The translations under genes and the position numbers were made by a program. The notes below the pieces were generated by a model, which did no database searches, was not told the DNA's origin, and saw only the letters and a program-made list of their open reading frames with translations. 23,412 bases of DNA from Gammaproteobacteria bacterium (GTDB lineage Bacteria > Pseudomonadota > Gammaproteobacteria > Steroidobacterales > Steroidobacteraceae). The stretch is taken from NCBI GenBank assembly GCA_030830595.1, contig JAURMS010000152.1, forward strand, positions 1 through 23,412, read 5' to 3'. This document shows, one piece after another, positions 14,952 to 22,952 of this stretch (position 1 is its first letter; each line of letters begins with the position of its first letter).

Positions 14952-15854
14952 ATGTACTCCATCAAGGCGGTTTCCCAGGCCACGGGCCTGAGCATCGAAA
15001 CCCTGAGGGCGTGGGAGCGTCGCTATCGCATCGTGGAACCCCAGCGGGACCCCAGCGGCCGCCGTGCCTATCGCCCGGACGACGTGATCCGCCTGCGCAA
15101 GTTGCGCGAGGCCACCGAAAACGGTCACCCCATCAGCCGCCTGGCCAGCCTGAGCGAACGCGAACTCGACACCATCCTGCAGGCAGCCAAGAAATCCGGT
15201 GGCAGCGTCCCGCCCCTGCAGCGCATTGGCGCGCAGATGATCGAGGCCGCGGAAGACTACCGACCTGCCGATTGCGACCGGCTGCTGGCCATGGCGCTGG
15301 CGCTGCTGCCCGCGTCCCAGGTGGTCACGGACGTGCTGGCGCCCACCATGGTCGAGGTGGGCGAACGCTGGCACCGTGGCGAAATGTCGATCGTCCAGGA
15401 GCGCATCATCAGCCAAGCCGTGCGCAAGCAGCTGTCCAGCGTCCTCGACACCTACGGGCGCATCGCCGACGGCCCGGTGATGGTGCTGGCCACCCCCTCC
15501 GGCGAGCGGCACGAACTGGGGATCCTGATGTGTGCCCTGCTGGCTGCCTCCAAGAACGTGCGCTGCCACTACCTCGGCGCGGACCTGCCGGTCCCCGAGA
15601 TGTCCCACTATGCCTCCAGGGTGGGCGCGGACGCGCTGACCGTATCGGTACTGATGAGCGAACACCTGAACGACACCCTCGGCCAGCTCGGCGAACTCGC
15701 CAGCACGCTGCCGGACCAGATCGAGATCTGGGGCGGCGGGCACGCCATCACCCAGCTGGCGGGCGGGCGCCTGCCGAGGCGCATCAAGCTGCTCGACGAC
15801 ATGAACGCCTTCGAACGTGAGATCGCCCTGCTCGAGGCTCGCATCCGGCACTGA
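14952..15854 (+). CDS. MerR-family regulator with cobalamin-binding domain (CarH/LitR-like)
   Basis: A 300-residue transcription factor. The MerR helix-turn-helix and wing occupy residues 1-70 (IKAVSQATGLSIETLRAWERR, then GRRAYRPDDVIRLR). A methionine-synthase-like helical cap follows (about 80-170), then a B12-binding Rossmann domain (about 172-300). The lower-ligand motif ExHxxG is present as ERHELG with His187. The cap motif that in CarH reads Wx9EH reads W140 x9 E150-R151, so His is replaced by Arg. In CarH-type proteins adenosylcobalamin binding controls repression, and light breaks the complex. Whether this protein is light-sensing is open. The ATG at 14952 gives the canonical MerR N-terminus, but its ribosome site (GAGG with a long spacer) is weak. 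No carotenoid, photolyase or B12 gene is adjacent; the lipid-transport operon is convergent. Confidence 0.9.
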   Translation: MYSIKAVSQATGLSIETLRAWERRYRIVEPQRDPSGRRAYRPDDVIRLRKLREATENGHPISRLASLSERELDTILQAAKKSGGSVPPLQRIGAQMIEAAEDYRPADCDRLLAMALALLPASQVVTDVLAPTMVEVGERWHRGEMSIVQERIISQAVRKQLSSVLDTYGRIADGPVMVLATPSGERHELGILMCALLAASKNVRCHYLGADLPVPEMSHYASRVGADALTVSVLMSEHLNDTLGQLGELASTLPDQIEIWGGGHAITQLAGGRLPRRIKLLDDMNAFEREIALLEARIRH

Positions 15855-15866
15855 GCCGGACGGCAT

Positions 15867-16481
15867 TCAGTTCACGCTGGCGGCTGCACCTGGCAGTTGG
15901 CCCAGCATGGCGCGCAAGCCCTCGTCGGCTGCCTCCCGGAAGGAGGCATCCATGGCTCGCATCACGGCACTCAGGGTGTTTTCCTCGGCCCGCTGTTCGG
16001 CGCGCACCCGCAGGTGTGCCAGCGGCCGCCCCTCACCCGAGGTAGCCAGGGAAAAGGACATCGCCACCCTGACCATCGGCACGCTGCCGGCGGTGTAATC
16101 GGCCTCGAAGGCCGTGATCTCGACGGCGAGCAGGTGGGTGGCACGTAGGCGGGCCGGGTCTGCCATCACGCTCCTGACCGCTCCGGTATCAGCGAGCGAA
16201 TCGACCAGCGCCGCCTGGACCACCTCGCCGAGGCTGCCCGCCCAGCGCACGTCCGCGAAATAATCCACCCGCCCACCCGGCCACCGACTGGCGACCCTGG
16301 AGCCGGCCAGGGCCGTGGGCGCGCCAGGCTGCAGCACCTTGAGGTCGACGGTTGCAGCCACGGGGGCCGTTGGCAGCGTCGGACCGGTCAGCACGTAACT
16401 GGCCGGCGCCGGGGACTTGCTCTCAAAGCCACTGCAGGCCGCCAGGAACAGGAAGGTGGTCAGCATCCATGCCGTCTTCAT
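15867..16481 (-). CDS. ABC-type transport auxiliary lipoprotein (PqiC/YmbA-like)
   Basis: A 204-residue outer-membrane-type lipoprotein, last gene of the Mla-like operon. The N-terminus has a lipoprotein signal with lipobox L-A-A-C ending in Cys16 (FLFLAACSGF). The mature part resembles the auxiliary lipoprotein family (PF03886), with SYVLTGP near the N-terminus, VDLKVLQPGAP, and DYFADVRWAGSLGEVVQAALVDSL. In E. coli, PqiC sits with the MCE protein PqiB and connects lipid transport to the outer membrane. The ATG has GGAG 8 bases upstream and overlaps the stop of the MCE gene (ATGA), so the pair is translationally coupled. It fills the periplasmic/outer-membrane role here instead of a MlaC-like protein, which is absent from the operon. 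Confidence 0.87.
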   Translation of the reverse strand: MKTAWMLTTFLFLAACSGFESKSPAPASYVLTGPTLPTAPVAATVDLKVLQPGAPTALAGSRVASRWPGGRVDYFADVRWAGSLGEVVQAALVDSLADTGAVRSVMADPARLRATHLLAVEITAFEADYTAGSVPMVRVAMSFSLATSGEGRPLAHLRVRAEQRAEENTLSAVMRAMDASFREAADEGLRAMLGQLPGAAASVN

Positions 16482-17410
16482 GGTGGCAACTCCACGCCCC
16501 GCTCACGGGGCTGATACAGAATGCGCGAGGGATCGTCCTCCAGTTCGCGTCCAAGCCGTTCAAGTACCTGGCTGGTGCGCCGCAGGTCGGCGACCAGGGC
16601 CTGGATCTCGGCGAGTCCCTCTCCGGCGAAGCGGGTCACGCCGGGCTCGTTGTCGGCCACCAGCCGATCGAGCCGCTGGCTCAGGCTGGCCAGGTTGGCG
16701 GCCGAGCCCCTGAGGTCCTGGACCGCCTCGCCGAGGCGGGGCAGCGCTTCGCGACTGGTGGCGTGGAACTCGCGAGTGATGGCATCGACTTCGCCCGCCG
16801 TGGAGCTGAGCCCGGCCAGCAGCTGGCGTGCCTCGGTCACCGCTGCCGGCAGCCCCTCGCTGGCCTCCCGCACACTGGCGAGCGTGCTGTTCACCGCTGC
16901 AAGGTTGTCTTCCGAGAGCACCCGGTTCATGCGGGCCAGCACCTCCGAGGCCCTCGCCACAGCATCCGGCAGCCCGCTCAGGAACTCATCGAAGTCGGAG
17001 CGCTCGGAAGGGATGACTGGATAATCGATACCCGATACCGAGACCCGCTGCTTCGAGGCATCGGCCGGCTGCAGGTCGATGTACAGCAAGCCGGTAACGC
17101 CCTGCAGGGCAAGCCGCGCAACCGTGTCCTCCACGATGGGCGTGCCCTCCGCGATATCGGCCACCACGCGCACGCGGCTGGCATCACGTGGATCGAGGCC
17201 GATGCGGGCCACTCGCCCGACGGCAACGCCGAGGTAACGCACCGAGCTGCCTTGCGACAGCCCGAACACGCTGCCGTCAAAGTAGATCTCGTGGCGCTGG
17301 TAAGTCTGGCGGTCGCCGGTCTCCGAGTACCACATGACGAATCCAGCCGCCATGGCCAGCAATAGCAGTACGAAGGCCCCGACGGCGACGTAATTAGCGT
17401 CCCTATCCAT
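16478..17410 (-). CDS. MCE family (MlaD-like) periplasmic lipid-binding protein
   Basis: A 310-residue inner-membrane-anchored protein. One N-terminal membrane segment (about residues 8-28) is followed by the MCE beta-barrel domain (about 38-115), with IYFDGSVFGLSQGSSVRYLGVAVGRV and the LQGVTGLLYIDL segment. A long helical, coiled-coil-rich tail follows (about 150-300; SEVLARMNRVLSEDNL, AVQDLRGSAANLASLSQRLDRL). MlaD proteins form a hexameric ring that passes phospholipids; this one is longer than E. coli MlaD (183) because of the tail. The ATG at 17410 was chosen over 17464: it has GGAAGG upstream, starts at MDRDANYVAVG, and overlaps the ATPase stop by only 8 bp. The frame ends in the ATGA overlap with the lipoprotein. 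Confidence 0.92.
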   Translation of the reverse strand: MDRDANYVAVGAFVLLLLAMAAGFVMWYSETGDRQTYQRHEIYFDGSVFGLSQGSSVRYLGVAVGRVARIGLDPRDASRVRVVADIAEGTPIVEDTVARLALQGVTGLLYIDLQPADASKQRVSVSGIDYPVIPSERSDFDEFLSGLPDAVARASEVLARMNRVLSEDNLAAVNSTLASVREASEGLPAAVTEARQLLAGLSSTAGEVDAITREFHATSREALPRLGEAVQDLRGSAANLASLSQRLDRLVADNEPGVTRFAGEGLAEIQALVADLRRTSQVLERLGRELEDDPSRILYQPRERGVELPP

Positions 17411-18185
17411 GCAGGCCTTCCGCCGCGTTGGGCTGGCTGGTGGCATGACGGGCCCGCTCGCCATGGAAATACTGCCGGATCCAGGGATGCTCGCTCTGAA
17501 CGATCTCTGCCAGCGTACCGCTGATCATGCGGCCATCGACGATGACGCCCACCCGGTTGCAGGTACGGAAGATCGTGTCGAGGTCGTGGGTGATCATGAC
17601 CACCGTCAGGCGCAGGCTGCGTTGCAGATAGAGTACCAGCTGGTCGAAGGCAGCGGCAGAAATTGGGTCGAGACCGGCGGTCGGTTCGTCGAGAAACAGC
17701 AGCGCAGGATCGAGGGCCAGCGCGCGGGCGAGGGCCGCACGCTTGACCATGCCACCGGACAGCTGGGACGGATACTTGTCGAGTGCGTCCGCGCTCAGGC
17801 CCACCATCCTGATGCGCATCTCGGCCAGTCCGCGCAGGGTCGCCTCACCGACCGGGTGGTACTCCGCGATCGGCAACTCGACGTTCTGGGCCACGGTGAG
17901 TGCGGTGAACAGCGCGCCGTGCTGGAAGGTGACCCCGTAGCGACGCTTGATGCCGACCAGCTCGGATGGCGAGGCCTCCGTGACGTCGCGGCCCTCGATC
18001 CTGACCGTGCCCGCGGCCGGCTGCTGCAGTCCCAGCATGGTCCTGAGCAGCACGGACTTGCCGCTGCCTGATCCTCCGACGATGCCGAACACTTCGCCCG
18101 GCATCACCTCCATGTCGAGCCCCGCGTGCACCACCTGGCTGCCGAAACGATTCACCACGCCACGCACAGAGATGATCGGCTCCAT
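17403..18185 (-). CDS. Lipid ABC transporter ATP-binding protein (MlaF-like)
   Basis: The 260-residue cytoplasmic ATPase of the Mla-type importer/exporter. Walker A is GGSGSGKS (residues 37-44), the Q-loop lies near Gln88, the signature is LSGGM (142-146), Walker B is LLFLDEPTAGLDP (162-174) and the H-loop is in MITHDL. The IVGGSGSGKSVLLRTMLGL and FQHGALFTALTV stretches are characteristic of the MlaF/Ttg2A subfamily. The ATG at 18185 shares one base with the permease stop (TGATG) and so is translationally coupled. The product has a C-terminal extension of about 15 residues after the core. Lipid direction of transport is not decidable here. Confidence 0.94.
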   Translation of the reverse strand: MEPIISVRGVVNRFGSQVVHAGLDMEVMPGEVFGIVGGSGSGKSVLLRTMLGLQQPAAGTVRIEGRDVTEASPSELVGIKRRYGVTFQHGALFTALTVAQNVELPIAEYHPVGEATLRGLAEMRIRMVGLSADALDKYPSQLSGGMVKRAALARALALDPALLFLDEPTAGLDPISAAAFDQLVLYLQRSLRLTVVMITHDLDTIFRTCNRVGVIVDGRMISGTLAEIVQSEHPWIRQYFHGERARHATSQPNAAEGLHG

Positions 18186-19303
18186 CAGATGTCGAGCTCC
18201 ATGAACAGCACGGCGAAGGCCGCGTCGAGGAAAATCACCACGAAGATCGACTCGACCACCGCCACGGTCGTCAGCCGACCGAGCTCACGGGACGAGCCGC
18301 GTACCTGCATGCCGCGCAGGGTGCCGATCATCGCAATGGCGAAGGCGAACACCGGCGCCTTGATCAGGCCGATCCAGAAGGTGGTCGTGGACAGCGACTC
18401 GGCCACCCGGTCCGCATATTGCGTGAAGGTGATATCGACCAGCGCCCAGGACAACAGGGCACCCCCGGCGAGGCCCATGAAGTCGGCGAGCACGGTCAGC
18501 AGGGGCAGCGCCACCACCAGCCCCAGCACCCGTGGCGCGACCAGCACCTCGACCGGGTCCATGCCGATCGCGCGCAGCGCGTCCACTTCCTCGTTCAGCT
18601 TCATCACGCCCAACTCGGCAGCGAAGGCACTGCCCGAGCGCCCGGCCACGATGATGGCGGTCAGCAATACGCCCAGTTCTCGCAGCACGGCGATGGTGAC
18701 CAGGTCGACCACGAAGATCTCACCGCCAAACTGGCGCAGCTGCTGGGCCCCGATGTAAGCCACGATGACGCTGATCAGGAAGGCGATCAGGGCCACGATC
18801 GGGATGGCGGTGACGCCGGTCTCGTGAACCTGCCTGATCAGCGATGGCAGGCGCAGCCGGCGCAGGCTGGACAGGGCCCGACCCAGGGCCAGGGTGAGCT
18901 CGCCGAGCGCCGCGAGATGCTGGCGGACGTCCGCACCGAGGCCAACGGTGAAGATGCCCAGCCGCTCGAGCGGGATGGCCATCAGCCGCCGGGTGGTCTC
19001 GTCCTCCTCGCCCTCGGCCTCACGCCCGAGCGCCTCATCGACGAAGCCCAGCAGTTCAGGCCTCGCCGGCGCCCATTGGACCTCGACACCACGGGACAGC
19101 AGGCGGTGTTCCAGCGAGCGCAGGACCCAGGCTCCGCTGAGGTCGAGAGCCTCCACTGCCGTCAGGTCGATGACCGCTGTCCCACCCGCCGGCAGGCTGA
19201 CCTGCGTCAGGGCGCGCTCGAGCAGGCCGAGCCGGTCCACCGTCCAGCTGCGGCCGGCCCGCAGGCGTATCCCAACCGTCTCCTGGCGAGTCTCGAGGTA
19301 CAC
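18185..19303 (-). CDS. STAS-MlaE fusion lipid ABC transporter permease
   Basis: A 372-residue inner-membrane permease. An N-terminal STAS-like domain (about residues 10-95; TAVIDLTAVEALDLSGAWVLRSLEHRLL) is fused to the MlaE domain (about 130-370), with five or more membrane segments. MlaE signatures include IPIVALIAFLISVIVAYIGAQQL, LTAIIVAGRSGSAFAAELG, LNEEVDALRAIGMDPVEVLVAPRV and MGLAGG. In E. coli the STAS protein MlaB is separate; here the fusion makes a separate MlaB unnecessary. The start is a GTG at 19303 and its ribosome site is weak (GCGCGGAC upstream), so the exact start is the least certain of the four-gene operon. The gene heads the operon and is divergent from the antiporter gene, with 37 bp between the starts; no promoter is confidently visible in that gap. 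Confidence 0.91.
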   Translation of the reverse strand: MYLETRQETVGIRLRAGRSWTVDRLGLLERALTQVSLPAGGTAVIDLTAVEALDLSGAWVLRSLEHRLLSRGVEVQWAPARPELLGFVDEALGREAEGEEDETTRRLMAIPLERLGIFTVGLGADVRQHLAALGELTLALGRALSSLRRLRLPSLIRQVHETGVTAIPIVALIAFLISVIVAYIGAQQLRQFGGEIFVVDLVTIAVLRELGVLLTAIIVAGRSGSAFAAELGVMKLNEEVDALRAIGMDPVEVLVAPRVLGLVVALPLLTVLADFMGLAGGALLSWALVDITFTQYADRVAESLSTTTFWIGLIKAPVFAFAIAMIGTLRGMQVRGSSRELGRLTTVAVVESIFVVIFLDAAFAVLFMELDI

Positions 19304-19340
19304 GTCCGCGCAATGCTAGCAGGAGGGGTAACATGCGCGC

Positions 19341-21323
19341 ATGGCTGAAAGCGCGCTGACCCAGGTCCTGTTGCTGCTCGCTGCGACCCTGCTGGTGGTG
19401 GCCACCCTCAGTCGCCTGCGGCTGCCGCCGGTGATCGGTTTCCTGGCGGTCGGCGCCATGCTGGGGCCGCACGCGCTGGGCTGGGTGGCCGACACGGAAA
19501 CCACCGCCACGCTGGCCGAATTCGGCGTGGTCTTCCTGCTCTTCACGCTGGGTCTCGAGTTCTCGCTGCCGCGGATGATCGCCATGCGCGGCGAGGTGTT
19601 CGCACTCGGCGGCCTGCAGGTGGGCATCACCACCGCACTGTTCGCGGGCATCGCCTGGTGGCTGGGCTCACCGCCGGCCCTTGCGATCGTGCTTGGCGGC
19701 GCGGTGGCGATGTCCTCGACCGCCATCGTCATCCAGCAGTTGAGCGGCCAGGGCGAGCTGAATCGCACCCACGGTCGACTCTCCTTCGGCATCCTGTTGT
19801 TCCAGGACCTCGCCTTCGTCCCCTTCCTCGCACTCGCCGGCGTGATTGGCGCCGCCGGGACGGGCTACGAGGCCAGCGAGGCACTGGCAGCCGTCGCCAA
19901 GGCCGGCGTTGCGCTCGCCATTGTGCTTGCGGGCGGCCGCTGGCTGCTCAGGCCCATGTTCCACGAGATTGCTTCCACGCGCTCCACGGACCTCTTCACC
20001 CTGGCTGTCCTGTTCGTGGCGATGGCCGCTGCCTGGGCCACCCATGCCGTGGGTCTGTCGTTCGCGCTGGGGGGCTTCCTGGCCGGGATGATGCTGGCCG
20101 AGACTGAATACCGTTATCAGGTGGAAGCGGGAGTCCGGCCCTTCCGCGACACCCTGCTCGGCCTGTTCTTCGTCACCGTCGGCATGAAGCTCGACATCGC
20201 ACTGCTGGCCGAGAACGCGCTGGCCATCACCGTGCTGCTGGTGGCCCTGCTGGCGATCAAGGCCGGCATCATCACGCTGGTGGCGCGCCGCTATGCGGGC
20301 TCCTGGTTCAAGTCCCTGCGCACCGGCATCGTGCTGAGCGAGGGCGGTGAGTTCGGTTTCGCACTGCTGGTCATGCTGCTGCAGAACCAGCTGCTGGAGC
20401 AGGAGGCCTCCCAGGTCCTGTTGCCGGCCATCGCCCTCAGCATGGTGGTCTCACCCCTGCTGATCCGCCACAACAAGCGGATCGCCCAACTGCTGCTGCG
20501 CGAATCGGGCCCTGCGTCGGCTGCGACGGCTGAACCCGCCGACCTGCCGATGCAGTCGGTGGCCAGCCGCGAGCACGTGGTGCTCTGCGGCTATGGACGG
20601 GTTGGCCAGAACATCGGTCGGGTGCTGGCCGAGCAGGGCTTCGAGTACCTGGCCATGGACCTCGACCCCGTGCGGGTACGCAGCGCGCGCGAAGCCGGCG
20701 AGCCGGTGATCTTCGGAGATGCATCGGATGAGGCCCTGCTGGAGACGGTCGGCCTGTCGCATGCCAGCGCGGTGGTGGTGACCTTCCCAGAACCGGACAT
20801 CGCCATCGGCATCCTGCGAGCGGTGCGTCGCCTGAATGCAGAGGTACCGATCTTGGTACGCACGGCTGACGATTCCCGGCTCGACGATCTGTTGGCGGCT
20901 GGCGCCACCGAGGTGATCCCGGAGACCCTGGAGGCAGCGCTGATGCTGGCCTCGCATGCCCTACTGGTGCTGCAGGCACCCATGTCGCGGGTGGTGAGGA
21001 CCATCGGCGACATCCGCCGGCACCGTTACGGACTGCTGCGCGGCGTCTTTCGGGGCAGCGACGGGGGTCCGGCGGAAGGCAGCCACCCGCTGCGCGAGGA
21101 GCTGCGCAGTGTGGTGCTGCCCCCCGGCGCCTGGTCAGTGGGGCGCAGCCTGGGCGAAGTCAGCGGGCGCGGCCTGGAGGTGACCTTCGCTGCCGTGCGC
21201 CGCGGCGGCATTGTGGGCCGCGACCCGGAGCCGGGCATGGTCCTGCGTGACGGTGACGTGGTGGTCGCCTTCGGCACGCCCGAAGCGCTGGAGCACGCCG
21301 AAGCGGTATTACTGGCCGGCTGA
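19341..21323 (+). CDS. CPA2-type monovalent cation:proton antiporter with RCK domains (Kef-like)
   Basis: A 660-residue inner-membrane transporter. The Na+/H+ exchanger domain spans about residues 5-385, with many hydrophobic segments, VIGFLAVGAMLGPHALG, VVFLLFTLGLEFSLPRM, VAMSSTAIVIQQL and the functional FQDLAFVP (QD as in Kef and related antiporters). An RCK-N (TrkA-N) domain starts near residue 412 with VVLCGYGRVGQNIGRVL and an acidic MDLDP loop. An RCK-C (TrkA-C) domain covers about 580-660. It most likely moves K+ or Na+ against H+ under nucleotide or ligand control; the ion is not predictable. The ATG at 19341 lies 12 bases after AGGAGGGG, a little far but acceptable. Its last 15 bp overlap the convergent substrate-binding-protein gene. 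Confidence 0.94.
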   Translation: MAESALTQVLLLLAATLLVVATLSRLRLPPVIGFLAVGAMLGPHALGWVADTETTATLAEFGVVFLLFTLGLEFSLPRMIAMRGEVFALGGLQVGITTALFAGIAWWLGSPPALAIVLGGAVAMSSTAIVIQQLSGQGELNRTHGRLSFGILLFQDLAFVPFLALAGVIGAAGTGYEASEALAAVAKAGVALAIVLAGGRWLLRPMFHEIASTRSTDLFTLAVLFVAMAAAWATHAVGLSFALGGFLAGMMLAETEYRYQVEAGVRPFRDTLLGLFFVTVGMKLDIALLAENALAITVLLVALLAIKAGIITLVARRYAGSWFKSLRTGIVLSEGGEFGFALLVMLLQNQLLEQEASQVLLPAIALSMVVSPLLIRHNKRIAQLLLRESGPASAATAEPADLPMQSVASREHVVLCGYGRVGQNIGRVLAEQGFEYLAMDLDPVRVRSAREAGEPVIFGDASDEALLETVGLSHASAVVVTFPEPDIAIGILRAVRRLNAEVPILVRTADDSRLDDLLAAGATEVIPETLEAALMLASHALLVLQAPMSRVVRTIGDIRRHRYGLLRGVFRGSDGGPAEGSHPLREELRSVVLPPGAWSVGRSLGEVSGRGLEVTFAAVRRGGIVGRDPEPGMVLRDGDVVVAFGTPEALEHAEAVLLAG

Positions 21324-22952
21324 GCCGGCGGCGTCCAGCGTCAGGTCGGCCGAATAGGTCACGTTCATTACGTTGGCGTACCAGCCTCCCACCCGCGGCG
21401 AGACCAGGTGCTTGGCCACGTAGAAATACAGGGGCAGGACCGGGACATCATCCAGCAGCCGCTGCTCGGCCTCCGCCAGCAGCTGCGCGCGCTGCGCCCG
21501 ATCCGGCGTCAGCGCAGCCTCGTCCAGCAGACGGTCGTACTCGGCATTGGCGTAGCGCGGCAGGTTGATGCCGAAGCCGCCGCGCAGCAGCTGCAGGAAG
21601 GAGTAGGCATCGTTGTAGTCGGCCAGCCAGCTGGCCCTGAAGACGGCTGCTTCCCTGAGGTCGATGCGCTGGCGCAGCACGCGGAACTCCTCGGCCCGCA
21701 GGGTGGCGCGCACGCCAAGGTGCTGCTTCCACATGGCCGACACCACCAGCGCGATCCGGTCGTGCAGCGGACTCTTGTTGTAGGCGATTTCCACCTCCAG
21801 CGGGCGTTCGGCCGAGTAGCCTGCCTCCGCGTACAGGCGCCTGGCCTCCGCGAGCCTTTGCTCCACCGACCAGTCGGCCCAGTCCACGCGCGGGCCTGCA
21901 TAGCCGTCCACCCCCGGTGGCACCCAGCTCCAGGCCGGCCATTCGCCATCGCCAAGCACCTTGGCAGTCAACAGGTCGCGATCGATCACCATCGACAGCG
22001 CGCGGCGCAGCCCGGGGTTGGCGGCGAACGGCGGGCGGTCCACGGCGAAGCCGTAGTAATAGACGCCCAGCTGCGGACCGCTCTGCAGGTCGCCGGCAAT
22101 CGCCGCCGGCAGGCGAGCCATGCGGCCGTTCGGCAGGGTGTAGGTGATGTGCAGGTCGCCGGCGCGGTAGCGGGTGTACTCGGTGAGCGGATCCGGGACG
22201 TGGTGGTAGCGCACCATCGGGATCTGCACCGAGGCGGCTTCCCGGAAGTAGGGATTGCGCTCGGCGGTGACCTGCGTACCCACCTGCCACTGGACCGGGA
22301 CGTAGGGTCCGTTGGTCACCGCGGTCCCTGCCCTCGCAAACCCACGGCCGTGGGCCTGCAAGCTGGGACGGTGGATCGGAAAGGTGCTCGGGTGCGACAA
22401 CAGGGCCGGGAAATAGGGCGTCGGTTGGGTGAGCCTCACCACCAGCGCCTGCGGACCGTCGGCGACCACGCCGAGCGTGTCGAGCGCCGCCTCACCGCGC
22501 AGGATCTGCATGGCGCCCGCCACCGGCTCCAGCAGCTGGCCGTAGGGCGAGGCAGTGGCGGGATCCACCAGTCGCTGCCAGGCCGCCACGAAATCCTCCG
22601 CCGTCACCGGATCACCGTTGGACCAGCGGGCGTCCGGACGCAGGGCGAAACGGTAGCGCAAGCCATCGGCCGACACGTCCCAGGCCTCGGCCACCGCGGG
22701 TTCGACGCCTCCGTCGCGGGCGACCCGGGTCAGGCCTTCGTAGGCATCACGCAGGATGGTCAGCGCGGACTCGATGCGAGCCAGCTGCGGGTCCAGCGAA
22801 TCCGGCTCGGCACCGTTGCCACGCTCGAGTCGCAGCAGGTCGGGAGTCGTCGACCCGCCCGGGGCAGGCTCGCCGCTTCCCAGCCACCAGGCACCGAGCA
22901 GGGCCAGCACCGCGGCCAGCCCGCTCCAGCGCCAGGGGCGGCTCAAGCCCAC
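21309..22952 (-). CDS. Oligopeptide ABC transporter substrate-binding protein (SBP family 5, OppA/MppA-like)
   Basis: A 547-residue periplasmic solute-binding protein of family 5. Expected landmarks are LRLERGNGAEPDSLDPQ near residue 45, YEGLTR, GLRYRFALRPDARWSNGDPVTAEDFVAAWQRLVDP, NGPYVPVQW, NPYFREAASVQIPMVRYHHV and, towards the end, SWLADYNDAYSFLQLLRGG. The N-terminus is hydrophobic (WSGLAAVLALLGAWWLGSG) and could be a signal peptide or an anchor; no lipobox Cys is seen. The GTG at 22952 is the best start available, with GAGGG about 10 bases upstream, and overlaps the stop of the glutathione S-transferase gene by 10 bp. No permease or ATPase partner is in the window, so it is an orphan here, perhaps serving a transporter encoded elsewhere, as MppA does in E. 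coli. Confidence 0.92.
   Translation of the reverse strand: MGLSRPWRWSGLAAVLALLGAWWLGSGEPAPGGSTTPDLLRLERGNGAEPDSLDPQLARIESALTILRDAYEGLTRVARDGGVEPAVAEAWDVSADGLRYRFALRPDARWSNGDPVTAEDFVAAWQRLVDPATASPYGQLLEPVAGAMQILRGEAALDTLGVVADGPQALVVRLTQPTPYFPALLSHPSTFPIHRPSLQAHGRGFARAGTAVTNGPYVPVQWQVGTQVTAERNPYFREAASVQIPMVRYHHVPDPLTEYTRYRAGDLHITYTLPNGRMARLPAAIAGDLQSGPQLGVYYYGFAVDRPPFAANPGLRRALSMVIDRDLLTAKVLGDGEWPAWSWVPPGVDGYAGPRVDWADWSVEQRLAEARRLYAEAGYSAERPLEVEIAYNKSPLHDRIALVVSAMWKQHLGVRATLRAEEFRVLRQRIDLREAAVFRASWLADYNDAYSFLQLLRGGFGINLPRYANAEYDRLLDEAALTPDRAQRAQLLAEAEQRLLDDVPVLPLYFYVAKHLVSPRVGGWYANVMNVTYSADLTLDAAGSAGQ

Noticed and set aside
14826..15866. 346-codon open frame on the minus strand opposite the MerR regulator
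   Set aside because: The plus strand encodes a clear MerR-B12 protein, and this frame would erase the upstream regulatory gap.
19333..19359. Eight-codon open frame (MRAWLKAR) just after AGGAGGGG and overlapping the antiporter start
   Set aside because: It has a good ribosome site, but the site also serves the ATG at 19341, and nothing suggests a functional leader peptide.
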